In this document: in pieces, positions 34,066-42,262 of the stretch | How positions within the stretch are numbered: position 1 is the first letter of the stretch | Layout: each line of letters starts with the position of its first letter | Origin: Faecalibacter rhinopitheci | GTDB taxonomy: Bacteria; Bacteroidota; Bacteroidia; Flavobacteriales; Weeksellaceae | NCBI RefSeq assembly: GCF_015234135.1 | Contig: NZ_JADGIK010000004.1 | Location: 242,343-306,342 of the forward strand | Direction: 5' to 3' | Length of the DNA: 64,000 nt | Notes under the pieces: generated by a model | Databases searched by the model: none | The model's input: the letters and a program-made list of their open reading frames with translations, nothing else | What the model was told of the DNA's origin: nothing | Program-made: the position numbers and the translations under genes

Positions 34066-34473
34066 ATGGTAACGACACAAAAAAAGCATTTAGGACGCAA
34101 CATCAGTCGCATACGTGAAATGAAGGGAATGAAACAAGAAACTTTAGCTGAACTATTGGGTATTAGCCAACAAAAAATGTCGGTACTTGAAAACACAGCT
34201 GATTTGGAAGATGCAAAACTTGACGATATTGCTAAAGCCCTAGAAGTGCCTAGCCAAGCTATAAAAGAATATTCAGATGAAAAAATCATGAATATTATTA
34301 CCAATAATACTTTTCATGATAGCCCATTTACTAACAATGTAAACTATCATCCAACATTTAATCCTTTAGATAAATTGGTTGAGGCATATGATGAGAACAA
34401 GAAATTATACGAGCGTCTGTTAGCTGCTGAAAAGGAAAAATTAGCTTACGTAGAGCAATTATTAAAAAAATAG
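34066..34473 (+). CDS. XRE-family transcriptional regulator with C-terminal coiled coil
   Basis: This 135-residue protein has an N-terminal helix-turn-helix (HLGRNISRIREMKGMKQETL, then AELLGISQQKMSVLENTADL) at about residues 8-65. After a variable linker it ends in a charged coiled coil (LDKLVEAYDENKKLYERLLA, AEKEKLAYVEQLL) likely used for dimerisation. The gene is divergent from the unrecognised three-gene operon and has its own consensus promoter. It is closed by a perfect terminator. Control of the divergent operon through the GAGGTA repeats is inferred. Confidence 0.8.
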   Translation: MVTTQKKHLGRNISRIREMKGMKQETLAELLGISQQKMSVLENTADLEDAKLDDIAKALEVPSQAIKEYSDEKIMNIITNNTFHDSPFTNNVNYHPTFNPLDKLVEAYDENKKLYERLLAAEKEKLAYVEQLLKK

Positions 34474-34510
34474 ATTTTTGTTATAAAATCACACTAAATT
34501 ATAAAATTAA

Positions 34511-34547
34511 AAAAATCGACTATTTATTATATTAATAGTCGATTTTT
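34511..34547 (+). terminator. Terminator after the XRE gene
   Basis: A perfect 14-bp stem, AAAAATCGACTATT / AATAGTCGATTTTT, with an 8-base AT loop. Confidence 0.8.
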
Positions 34548-34772
34548 CTGTTTTAATCACTTTTATAATAAATGAAGTTAATGCACTTTCGATGCTTTAT
34601 GTATGGAGTATCTATGGTGTTTTCTTCAATCAATATTTAGATAAAGAATATTAGCATTTGGATTTTTGCCATGAGAATAATGTTAGTTCATGCTCTTTTC
34701 CAGTATAGAATTGACAAAGACTTTGTTTATTTATTAGTCTCATACAACATTATTTGATTTGCTTTACTTTAC

Positions 34773-34794
34773 TTTACTCATCTATCCTATAAAT
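34773..34794 (+). repeat. 22-bp direct repeat, copy 1
   Basis: TTTACTCATCTATCCTATAAAT, here given as 22 bases from 34773 (core ACTCATCTATCCTATAAAT), is repeated exactly at 37429-37450. In both places TAATAAGATACA follows shortly after. Confidence 0.75.
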
Positions 34795-34890
34795 AAGTGT
34801 TGATAAAAGTTAATTAGAGGTAATAAGATACATTATTTTATGCATCGATTTCTAGATCATTAAATTTTTTTGAAAGATAATGATTGTATA

Positions 34891-34927
34891 GATAAAGGCA
34901 GGATAAAGGCAAGATAAAGGCAGGATA
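34891..34927 (+). repeat. 11-bp tandem repeat
   Basis: Three copies of GATAAAGGCAG (the second ending in A) followed by GATA. Confidence 0.85.
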
Positions 34928-34958
34928 CTTGTAGTGTAATGGCCGAAATAGAATATTC

Positions 34959-34994
34959 AAAAAAAGCGATACCATTATTGGATATCGCTTTTTA
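34959..34994. terminator. Orphan terminator-like hairpin
   Basis: The inverted repeat AAAAAGCGATA / TATCGCTTTTT has an 11-nt loop and flanking A and T runs. No intact gene ends before it. Confidence 0.6.
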
Positions 34995-35239
34995 AGTTAT
35001 ATTATTTTCAAATCATTGAGTTAAATCTATTTGCCAATGCAAAAAATAAAAACTCACTATTTATAGAGCGTTAAAAAGGTAAGGTAAAATAGGGTACAGA
35101 AATGTTATAAAAGCGTATAAAATGCATTAAATTTTATGAAGTAAATGTTACAGATAGTTGCTAGAATTTCTAGTTTTCTGTAAAAAGGCTTAAAACCTTG
35201 TTATTTTATATCTTTGTATTGTAATACAATGGTTTAGAT

Positions 35240-35563
35240 ATGGCAAACGGATTTAAATCAGGAGGTAGAGTAAAAGGGACAGAAAACAAAATCACTTCTG
35301 ATATACGAGAAAAGTTTAATCAGCTTTTAAATGACAATATAGATACATTGTATAGTGATTTATAATCTTTAGCTCCTAAAGATAGAATAAACGCATTACT
35401 ACAATTATCCAAGTTTGTAATACCTCAACTAAAATCTACAGAAATCAATCAATTAAATCCTTCTGAGGCTTCAAAAATTAATATTATTTATATGGGTGAA
35501 GGTAAAGAACCAATTGTAAATAATGAAGAAATTAATATTTGTTTTACAGAAGGTTATAAATAA
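35240..35563 (+). pseudogene. Phage-type small protein (terminase-small-subunit-like) with internal stop
   Basis: From the ATG at 35240 the frame reads MANGFKSGGRVKGTENKITS, DIREKFNQLLNDNIDTLYSD and L, then TAA at 35363-35365, then resumes SLAPKDRINALLQLSKFVIP and QLKSTEIN to a stop at 35561-35563. Short proteins with this GFKSGGR-x-KGT-x-NK start are common in flavobacterial prophages and integrated elements. One base change from GAA to TAA would explain the break. Confidence 0.7.
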
Positions 35564-35584
35564 TGAAATAAATCTAAATAGTAA

Positions 35585-35592
35585 TATATTTG
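35585..35592 (+). promoter_or_regulatory. Promoter for the two-gene secreted-protein unit
   Basis: TATATTTG lies 15 bases upstream of the ATG at 35607. It shows that translation starts there and not at the upstream in-frame start at 35523, which would precede the promoter. Confidence 0.6.
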
Positions 35593-35606
35593 TAGAAATT
35601 AAACCT

Positions 35607-36428
35607 ATGAAAAGCAAAATATTAATATTATCATTAGCCTTTAGTTCATTTTCTTTTGCGCAAATGGATACAATTTATTCTAATAATGAAAAGTTAGCAA
35701 TTAATGTTAAAGAAATTACAGAAGATGCGGTTAAGTTTACTTACCCAAATGAAGATTTTATAAACACCTTTTATAAAAATACAATTAATAAGATTGTGTT
35801 TAAAAGTGGAAGGGTTCAAACTTTTAATGAATCATCTTCATTTAATAAATTAACTTCGATTAGAGATTATGATAAAGTAACGATATCTAATGTAGAATCT
35901 GAAGTTAAAGGCTTATTTAAAATTGCTGATGTAGGTGCAAAAGCAAAAGGAGGTAGTACTTTTTCAAGTATGGAAAAAGTTAGAAATAGAGCATATAATA
36001 AAATAAAAATGCAATCTGCAATGATGGGGGCAAATGTTGTTTATTTAGCTCATCAAAATACTGAAGGTAATAAAATGGGAGGTTATTGGCAAGCTGGCAG
36101 TACAACTGAAACAATTTTAACAGGTGTAGCTTATTCTAATATTTTATTAGATTTAAATGATTTTAAAACGAAATTAATCTCTAAGAATTCTTTCAATGTT
36201 TTAAAAGAATATAGATTAGGAACAAGTAATATGGAATATACTGAAACCACATCTAATAAATCAATTGTTATCAAAGAAATATTGAAAGAAAATAATGGTG
36301 TTTTTATAATTGCTGATGTAGACAAGAAAGAAATAAAATTTAGATTATCATATTATAATGAGTCCAATTTCTCTTTGTATTATAAAGATAAAAGTGATGC
36401 AAATTATTTATACGAAATACAATTTTAA
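35607..36428 (+). CDS. Secreted or periplasmic protein of unknown function
   Basis: 273 residues with a signal peptide (MKSKILILSLAFSSFSFAQ, cleavage near Q20). Then comes a short beta unit typical of Bacteroidota proteins that begin MDTIYSNNEKLAINVKEITE and EDAVKFTYPNE, seen in many secreted proteins of unknown role. A central region (MEKVRNRAYNKIKMQSAMMG, ANVVYLAHQNTEG) resembles a heavy-metal-binding-like YbjQ/outer-membrane lipoprotein segment. No catalytic residues are identifiable. The following gene begins 10 bases later and is probably co-transcribed. Confidence 0.6.
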   Translation: MKSKILILSLAFSSFSFAQMDTIYSNNEKLAINVKEITEDAVKFTYPNEDFINTFYKNTINKIVFKSGRVQTFNESSSFNKLTSIRDYDKVTISNVESEVKGLFKIADVGAKAKGGSTFSSMEKVRNRAYNKIKMQSAMMGANVVYLAHQNTEGNKMGGYWQAGSTTETILTGVAYSNILLDLNDFKTKLISKNSFNVLKEYRLGTSNMEYTETTSNKSIVIKEILKENNGVFIIADVDKKEIKFRLSYYNESNFSLYYKDKSDANYLYEIQF

Positions 36429-36438
36429 CATTTTATAT

Positions 36439-37365
36439 ATGAGAATTCTCGTAATTATATTTTTACTATTAGTTACATATGGATATGCCCAAATAGAAAC
36501 TATAAAAATTAATAAACCAATAATTGAAGAAAGTACATATGATGGTTCTAAGAATTTTGTAGCTGAAAAAGCTAATTTTTATTTAGGAGAAGATTTGTAT
36601 TTAATAGGTAAATCTCAATCTTTGCAAAAATGGGGTTATTCAGATTTTTATGAATCTTTAAAAAGTAGTAATCCATATAAATGTTGTAGTGAATCAAGTC
36701 CGTATAATTCTAATTATGATTTATTATTTGGTAAATATTTTAGTGTTATCGATGTAATCCCAAACGATCTAACGCAAAAATATCCATCAATATATAGTGA
36801 ATACTTTTTCAAATTACTTGAAAAGGAAACTATGGATACATTATATTATAAATATAATGGCAAATTTGAACATAATTTTCCATTTATTGTTTTAAAACAT
36901 TTTAATTATATAAAAGATAAACATATCAATAAAACTTACATATTTGGCACAACTTTTTTAAGAGATAATTTTGATTTGAATCAAAATAAATTAAAACCCA
37001 AGATTGGAGAAAAATGGATTGTTGAAGATTTAATAATTGAAGAGGAAAATTTTAAGCTTGTTTTTGTAATTTCAAATTCATCAGGAATAAAGACAATAGT
37101 TGATTATTCTGTATTTGAATATAATGATATAAATAAACCTGTTTTATCTCTTAGTGAATATAATAAATATAAAAATAAGTTTGGAGAAAAAAATTGGAAT
37201 TTAATTTTTGAAGAAGGTGAGATAAGAATTGGATTTACTGAAGAAATGTGTCGATTTGCTTGGGGCGAACCCTTGAAAATTAATAAGGCAAGTTATGGTG
37301 ATCAATGGGTTTATGATGATAATTATTTATATTTTAAGAATGGAAAATTAACAGGATATAACTAA
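36439..37365 (+). CDS. Secreted protein of unknown function
   Basis: 308 residues. The start at 36439 gives a clean signal peptide (MRILVIIFLLLVTYGYAQ). Longer frames overlap the previous gene and lack signal features. The mature part is rich in Tyr and Asn and contains a CCSESSPYNSNYD stretch with adjacent cysteines. It ends with MCRFAWGEPLKINKASYGDQ and WVYDDNYLYFKNGKL, a pattern found in small SmpA/BamE-like domains (WGxPxxIxxxxxxxxWxY) that bind partner proteins. It is closed by a terminator. Confidence 0.55.
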   Translation: MRILVIIFLLLVTYGYAQIETIKINKPIIEESTYDGSKNFVAEKANFYLGEDLYLIGKSQSLQKWGYSDFYESLKSSNPYKCCSESSPYNSNYDLLFGKYFSVIDVIPNDLTQKYPSIYSEYFFKLLEKETMDTLYYKYNGKFEHNFPFIVLKHFNYIKDKHINKTYIFGTTFLRDNFDLNQNKLKPKIGEKWIVEDLIIEEENFKLVFVISNSSGIKTIVDYSVFEYNDINKPVLSLSEYNKYKNKFGEKNWNLIFEEGEIRIGFTEEMCRFAWGEPLKINKASYGDQWVYDDNYLYFKNGKLTGYN

Positions 37366-37370
37366 GATAA

Positions 37371-37400
37371 TTTAACCCTCAAATAGAATGAGGGTTTAAA
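37371..37400 (+). terminator. Terminator after the secreted-protein pair
   Basis: A stem TTTAACCCTC / GAGGGTTTAAA with an 8-base loop lies directly after the stop codon. Confidence 0.75.
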
Positions 37401-37428
37401 AGTTTTAATAATTGCTACATAATATACT

Positions 37429-37450
37429 TTTACTCATCTATCCTATAAAT
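37429..37450 (+). repeat. 22-bp direct repeat, copy 2
   Basis: Exact copy of 34773-34794. The 2.66-kb segment between the copies carries the phage-like pseudogene and the two secreted-protein genes. Confidence 0.75.
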
Positions 37451-37594
37451 TAGGGTTAATAAGATACACTAAGGGACTCTATTTTGCCTAAAATGGAATT
37501 TTTACCCTTTAAATTTGAAAAGGTACAAGAAAGGTATAAATAATATCTAAAGAGGTACAAGTAAATAGAAATTAATCGAAAATAGATTGCAAGA

Positions 37595-37632
37595 AAAAAC
37601 CTCCTAAATTACTGATAATAGGAGGTTTTTTA
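37595..37632. terminator. Terminator of mnmE (minus strand)
   Basis: AAAAACCTCCT / AGGAGGTTTTT inverted repeat with a 14-nt loop, 33 bases after the mnmE stop. Confidence 0.75.
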
Positions 37633-37664
37633 TATATGTTTTGTTATTGTTTACTTTGATGAGG

Positions 37665-39062
37665 TTACTTTCCAATACAGAACTTTCCAAAGATAGTTCC
37701 TAAAATATCTTGATCTACATCGATTTCACCAGTAATATGACCTAAATAAGTAAGTGCTTCGCGGATATCCATCGCTAATAAATCTCCTGGAAGTCCATTG
37801 TCCATTCCTTGTTTAATTTTACCAATTTGTATCAACGTATTTTGTAAAGCTTCTAAGTGACGTGAGTTGGTTACAATCGTATCATCTTGGTTAGAACCTT
37901 TTAATTTCATCTGGTACACCAATTGATCTTTCAAAGCATCAATATTAAATTGGTCTTTCGCTGAAATTTCTAAATGAACTACATCTTTGAATTCTTGACG
38001 AATCGCCTCTGAAATAACGGCAGTAGTATTGTTGATATCAATTTTATTAGCAACATTAAAAACAATTTTACCTTTCCCTTGCAGTTCATCCAATTGTTGT
38101 GCAATTTGATCATCTTCGGTGATATTAGCGTCATATAAGAAAATCACGATCGAAGCATCGTTAATTTTCTCAAATGTCTTCTCAATACCGATTTTTTCAA
38201 TACTATCTCCTGCGACACGTATCCCTGCTGTGTCAATAAAACGGAACCCAACACCTTCGATATAAATTGTTTCCTCAATTGTATCACGTGTTGTTCCTTC
38301 AATGTCCGAAACAATTGCGCGCTCTTCGTTCAATAATGCATTTAATAAGGTTGATTTACCTGCATTTGGAGCTCCAACAATGGCTACAGGAACACCATTT
38401 TTAATCACATTACCAAAGGCAAAAGAATCTGCCAATCGTTTTAAAATATTTTGTAATTGATTTAATAACGCATAAAATTGAGTACGATCAGCAAATTCAA
38501 CATCTTCTTCCGAAAAGTCTAATTCTAATTCCATCAAAGCCGCAAAATTGATCATTTGATCTCTTAAATCTTTAATTTGATTAGAGAATCCTCCACGCAT
38601 TTGTTTGATGGCAATTTCATGTGAAGCTTTCGAATCTGAAGCGATTAAATCTGCTACTGCTTCGGCTTGTGTAAGATCCATTTTACCATTCCAAAATGCT
38701 CGAAAAGTATATTCCCCAGGATTAGCATTGCGTATTCCAATTTTATTTAAAAGTTCTAGAACCTTTTGTTGAATATAGATTGACCCATGTGTAGAAATTT
38801 CTACAACATCTTCTCCTGTGTATGAATGTGGATTTTTAAATATAGAAAAAAGAGCTTCATCAATAATTGTATCACCATCCATTATAAACCCTAAATGTAT
38901 GGTATGAGATTTAGCATCGGTTAAGGATTTATTGGCATTAAATTTTGATTGATAAATCTGCGCAACTTTACTGATAGCTTCTGGACCAGAAACTCGTATT
39001 ACAGCAATTGCACCCATTCCATTAGCCGTAGCCAATGCACAAATTGTATCGTTATTAATCAT
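37665..39062 (-). CDS. mnmE: tRNA modification GTPase MnmE
   Basis: This 465-residue protein has an N-terminal tetrahydrofolate-binding domain (DTICALATANGMGAIAVIRV), helical domain and Ras-like G domain with G1 GAPNAGKSTLL, G3 DTAGIR and G4 NKID. The C-terminal CIGK carries the essential Cys. With MnmG it installs carboxymethylaminomethyl groups on wobble uridine of several tRNAs. A promoter-like TAATTTTG sits on the minus strand at 39067-39074, only 4 bases from the ATG, so if it is used the mRNA would be nearly leaderless. The length and all GTPase motifs are normal. Confidence 0.97.
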   Translation of the reverse strand: MINNDTICALATANGMGAIAVIRVSGPEAISKVAQIYQSKFNANKSLTDAKSHTIHLGFIMDGDTIIDEALFSIFKNPHSYTGEDVVEISTHGSIYIQQKVLELLNKIGIRNANPGEYTFRAFWNGKMDLTQAEAVADLIASDSKASHEIAIKQMRGGFSNQIKDLRDQMINFAALMELELDFSEEDVEFADRTQFYALLNQLQNILKRLADSFAFGNVIKNGVPVAIVGAPNAGKSTLLNALLNEERAIVSDIEGTTRDTIEETIYIEGVGFRFIDTAGIRVAGDSIEKIGIEKTFEKINDASIVIFLYDANITEDDQIAQQLDELQGKGKIVFNVANKIDINNTTAVISEAIRQEFKDVVHLEISAKDQFNIDALKDQLVYQMKLKGSNQDDTIVTNSRHLEALQNTLIQIGKIKQGMDNGLPGDLLAMDIREALTYLGHITGEIDVDQDILGTIFGKFCIGK

Positions 39063-39415
39063 AATACAAAATTAGTTAATTTATCTAATTCTAGGAAAAT
39101 TAAATTCTGTACAAATTTCTAGTGTTTTTAAAAGTATAGTTATCTAAAATCAATATAGTTTTAGAGTTTAATTATTATTCCTGCTATTTTTTATAATATA
39201 AAATTATTTTAACCATGGAGTGAAATATTTGTTATGATAAATTATACAATTGGTATAATATTCTTTAAAGTAATCATATATATGAATATATTTAATTTTA
39301 AGTGGTTTGCATAAAATTGATTTATACACTTATAATAAATTTAATATCCTATTGTAGCAATACATTATCTAAATATTGTAAGTTTGCAACCGTTTTGAAA
39401 TTAAACAATTATAAA
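39063..39415 (+). other. Intergenic region between mnmE and the secreted-protein operon
   Basis: About 350 AT-rich bases between divergent genes. TAAGTTTG at 39379-39386 is the only clear signal. It serves the downstream operon and places the true start of its first gene at 39416, not at an upstream in-frame codon at 39302. Confidence 0.6.
39379..39386 (+). promoter_or_regulatory. Promoter of the three-gene secreted-protein operon
   Basis: An exact TAnnTTTG match (TAAGTTTG), 29 bases before the ATG at 39416. Confidence 0.6.
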
Positions 39416-40024
39416 ATGAATAAATTTTTACTACTTATTGTCTACTTTTTAGTGTCTTATGTGAATGCCCAAGTTGGAATTAATACGGATAATCCAAGAG
39501 GTGTTTTAGAAGTTAATGGTGATGTTATTGCAGATGAGTATATTTTTCCGAAAAATTTAGAAAAAGTTACTCAAGAAACCAAAGACTTGTACTACTTGTT
39601 AGTTCAAAATCAGGATGAAAATAAAAATATAAAATTATTAGATATAAAAGATTCTAAAAGCCCAGGCATAGCAGCTTTAGTTACATTAAGACTAGAAGAT
39701 CCTAATGGTGATTGGATAGAATCCTTTAACACTAATATAGATGCTACAGAATATGCTTTAGTTGTACTTAGTGGCTATTATTCAAATAATGTAGGTAGTG
39801 GACAAAATAATGCATTACCTGGAATTGGAGCTTTTGTAAAGGATAATAAATGGTTTATTAATGCAGATTATCCCTCTTTAAATGACAAAGGTAATGGAGC
39901 TAAAAGAGCTTGGATAATTCAATGTTCAATATATCATAAAAACTTTGTGAAATTATTTCCACAACAAAATATAGATATGGAAAATAAAGGATCTAAAACA
40001 GCTAGTAGTGTATTAGTAAAATAA
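39416..40024 (+). CDS. Secreted VGINT-family protein, operon gene 1
   Basis: 202 residues: signal peptide (MNKFLLLIVYFLVSYVNAQ), then VGINTDNPRGVLEVNGDVIA, and a C-terminal beta domain containing DWIESFNTNIDATEYALVVL. That segment is closely similar to DWINDFNTKIDASKYTLIIT in the protein encoded at 56.2 kb. An N-terminal short collagen/tail-fibre-like element followed by a beta sandwich suggests a trimeric surface or extracellular protein; this is inference. It is followed 6 bases later by another gene of similar design. Confidence 0.6.
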   Translation: MNKFLLLIVYFLVSYVNAQVGINTDNPRGVLEVNGDVIADEYIFPKNLEKVTQETKDLYYLLVQNQDENKNIKLLDIKDSKSPGIAALVTLRLEDPNGDWIESFNTNIDATEYALVVLSGYYSNNVGSGQNNALPGIGAFVKDNKWFINADYPSLNDKGNGAKRAWIIQCSIYHKNFVKLFPQQNIDMENKGSKTASSVLVK

Positions 40025-40030
40025 TTAAAT

Positions 40031-40708
40031 ATGAAGATTTATAAATATATATTTTTAGTTTTATCAAGTTTTTCTGTTCAAGTATATTCACAAGTTAATA
40101 TTGGAGAAGTTGCAGAAAAAGTTTACTTAAATGGTAATATGGTTATTACGAATGATGTTGGTAGAACATCTAACCTTGAAAATTTAAAAGAGTATAAACA
40201 AGTTAATGGAGAAAATAAATTAACCAATTACAAACTTGCTGTTGTAGATCCTTCAGAAATTAATGTTGAGGGAAAAAAGATTAAAGGTCAAGTAAAAGAA
40301 ATTCCAGCCAATGAACAAGTTGTGCCTATTGTTATACAACCTTATCATATAAAGAATATTTTAGGTGACGATTTAAATAATTTAGACTTACAAATTCCTA
40401 CATCTAAATATATTGTTGCAATCTCAAATTTTCAAGCAATAGATAACCTAAATTTAGGATTTGTAACTACAAGTGATCAGCGAGGTAGATTTCAATATGA
40501 AGTTTTTCAAGAAGGTGGTACTTGGAGAGTGAGAATAGGTAATCCTTCAGTTGATTTAGTAAATGAAAGTCCCCTTAATTTAAACACTTCAGACTATAAA
40601 TTTGATATAATCATATATTCAAACAAATTTTTTAACAATCTTGGAGAAGTTAAATTTACTGGAGTTGGACAAAATGGAAATGCTGGTAATACTGTAATTG
40701 TAGACTAA
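40031..40708 (+). CDS. Secreted protein, operon gene 2
   Basis: 225 residues with a signal peptide (MKIYKYIFLVLSSFSVQVYS). VNIGEVAEKVYLNGNMVITN is a variant of the VGINT-NGD start. The C-terminal domain (IPTSKYIVAISNFQ ... TWRVRIGNPSVDL ... YKFDIIIYSNKFF) parallels the C-terminal domains of its neighbours. No known enzymatic motif. It lies 6 bases after gene 1 and 6 bases before gene 3, so one operon is almost certain. Confidence 0.6.
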   Translation: MKIYKYIFLVLSSFSVQVYSQVNIGEVAEKVYLNGNMVITNDVGRTSNLENLKEYKQVNGENKLTNYKLAVVDPSEINVEGKKIKGQVKEIPANEQVVPIVIQPYHIKNILGDDLNNLDLQIPTSKYIVAISNFQAIDNLNLGFVTTSDQRGRFQYEVFQEGGTWRVRIGNPSVDLVNESPLNLNTSDYKFDIIIYSNKFFNNLGEVKFTGVGQNGNAGNTVIVD

Positions 40709-40714
40709 AAAATT

Positions 40715-41404
40715 ATGAAAAAAATTTATTTCTTAATTCTTTTAAACTTAGTTTTTTTTAAAGGAATCGCACAAGAGAATTATACTCCAGGGGTTGGTAT
40801 TAATACTCCAGAGCCCAAACGTACTTTAGATGTAAATGGAGATATTGTATCTACAGGAGATAATGATAAATGGTTTTTTGAAAATCCAGGTAAATCAGGT
40901 AGTTCTACTTCAGATAGTTTTTTAACAGTTATCGATAAAGATGATAATAAATTAAAAAAATTTAATCCATCTGATATGAGTTATGGAGCTATTAATTATG
41001 CAATTTATCGTTTTAATAGGCTTCCAAATACAGGTTTAAAAGCTTACAACACGAAAATAAATGCTAATGATTATCATGTTGTAATCGGTGGGTTTATTAT
41101 ATATGGAGATAATAATACAACAGCAACTACTGTTACCGGAACAGCAACTACTATTAATCAAAATGTATTATATAATAGTAGAGCTTATGTTAATGAGAAT
41201 AATGAATGGGTATTAACATTTAGTCCAAATAATGGCGCGATATTTAATAAATCTAGAGTAGATATTGTATTAAACGTTACAATTTATCGTAAGAATTTAC
41301 TCTTATTAGATGCAAATGAAATTATTACTTATGATATGAATAGTAATTCTTCAGATAGAAATCAAGGTAGAGGAACAACTCCTAAGCCAATAGGAATTAA
41401 TTAA
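40715..41404 (+). CDS. Secreted VGINT-family protein, operon gene 3
   Basis: 229 residues with a signal peptide (MKKIYFLILLNLVFFKGIAQ). GVGINTPEPKRTLDVNGDIV is followed by a C-terminal domain with YNTKINANDYHVVIGGFIIY, EWVLTFSPN and VDIVLNVTIYRKNLLLL. It shares the NTKI-(D/N)A-x-x-Y pattern with gene 1 (NTNIDATEY) and with the 56.2-kb protein (NTKIDASKY). The tail is polar and low complexity. A terminator shared with the convergent SIMPL gene follows. Confidence 0.6.
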   Translation: MKKIYFLILLNLVFFKGIAQENYTPGVGINTPEPKRTLDVNGDIVSTGDNDKWFFENPGKSGSSTSDSFLTVIDKDDNKLKKFNPSDMSYGAINYAIYRFNRLPNTGLKAYNTKINANDYHVVIGGFIIYGDNNTTATTVTGTATTINQNVLYNSRAYVNENNEWVLTFSPNNGAIFNKSRVDIVLNVTIYRKNLLLLDANEIITYDMNSNSSDRNQGRGTTPKPIGIN

Positions 41405-41409
41405 ACTAT

Positions 41410-41440
41410 AAAATCCACTTCTATGAAGTGGATTTTTTTT
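41410..41440. terminator. Bidirectional terminator between convergent genes
   Basis: AAAATCCACTTC-TAT-GAAGTGGATTTT hairpin with T runs. It overlaps the end of the SIMPL gene. Confidence 0.85.
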
Positions 41441-42173
41441 ATTTAGAACTATATACAGTTTTTACTGTAATTTGTGCTGTTTTTTGGCGAGCAGTTGTAT
41501 TGAATGCACCACCGTACGAATAATCTTCATTATCGTTTTTTCCAGTAATCTGGAAAATTCCTAAATCTGCTTTTTGCAATTTGCCTAAATTACTGCCAGA
41601 TTTAATAGCTATATTCTCAGCTCTTTGTTTTGCATTTTCAGAGGCTTGAGCGATTAATTCTAATTTTAAATCTTCCAATTTTGAGTAATAGAAGTTGGGA
41701 TTAGATGAATTTAATTCGATACCCTGACTTATTAAATTAGAGATTTCTCGTGATGCTTTTTCTATTTTATCCAATTCCTTAGATTCTATCGTTACATCTT
41801 GTGATAATATATATCCGTTGAATTGACTAATCGAGTTTCCGTTTACATCTGTACCGTATTGTATATCTTTTGAAATGTTTACAGCTTCAAAAATTATTTC
41901 TTTTTGATTGATACCTTGCGAGATTAAGAAATTCTTTACGATGGCTTGGTCATTTTTAAGTTGGTCTGAGGCTGATTTTAAATCAAAGTTATTTCGACTA
42001 AATGTCGCTCGCCATTTTACAAAATCTGCACTGAAATCTTTTAGTGCATTTCCCGTTACATTAATATTTTGTGTTGATACAAATTTATATTTGTATGCAC
42101 TACCAATAATCGCTGATCCTACGATTAGTCCAATTGCCGCAATAGCTGCAACAATTACAGATGTTTTGTTCAT
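41439..42173 (-). CDS. SIMPL-domain (DUF541) membrane-anchored protein
   Basis: 244 residues with one N-terminal transmembrane helix (SVIVAAIAAIGLIVGSAIIG). The SIMPL/DUF541 domain has NINVTGNALKDFSADFVKW, the QGINQKEIIFEAVNISKDIQ region, and the conserved tail AQASENAKQRAENIAIKSG and ARQKTAQITVKTVY. Proteins of this family are periplasmic or exported; the role is unclear, with oxidative-stress links in some species. The length is standard. Confidence 0.88.
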   Translation of the reverse strand: MNKTSVIVAAIAAIGLIVGSAIIGSAYKYKFVSTQNINVTGNALKDFSADFVKWRATFSRNNFDLKSASDQLKNDQAIVKNFLISQGINQKEIIFEAVNISKDIQYGTDVNGNSISQFNGYILSQDVTIESKELDKIEKASREISNLISQGIELNSSNPNFYYSKLEDLKLELIAQASENAKQRAENIAIKSGSNLGKLQKADLGIFQITGKNDNEDYSYGGAFNTTARQKTAQITVKTVYSSK

Positions 42174-42262
42174 AATTTATTTTATACTATTAGGTTAGGA
42201 TAGAAATAAACCAAAACATATGCCATATATTAAAGAAATGTTAAAAGATGTTAAATAAATAA

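Larger units (their letters stand above)
34474..35239. other. Non-coding accessory region with repeats and terminators
   Basis: About 765 bases without an intact gene. It contains the XRE terminator (34511-34547), one copy of a 22-bp repeat (34773-34794, second copy 37429-37450), an 11-bp tandem repeat (34891-34927), and an orphan terminator-like hairpin AAAAAGCGATA / TATCGCTTTTT (34959-34994). The presence of a terminator without a gene before it suggests a deleted gene. Confidence 0.55.

Noticed and set aside
34891..34927. GATAAAGGCAG tandem repeat as an origin or iteron array
   Set aside because: Only three units and no replication gene nearby.
35607..37365. Toxin-immunity pair
   Set aside because: Both products have signal peptides and neither shows toxin domains. 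No evidence beyond adjacency.
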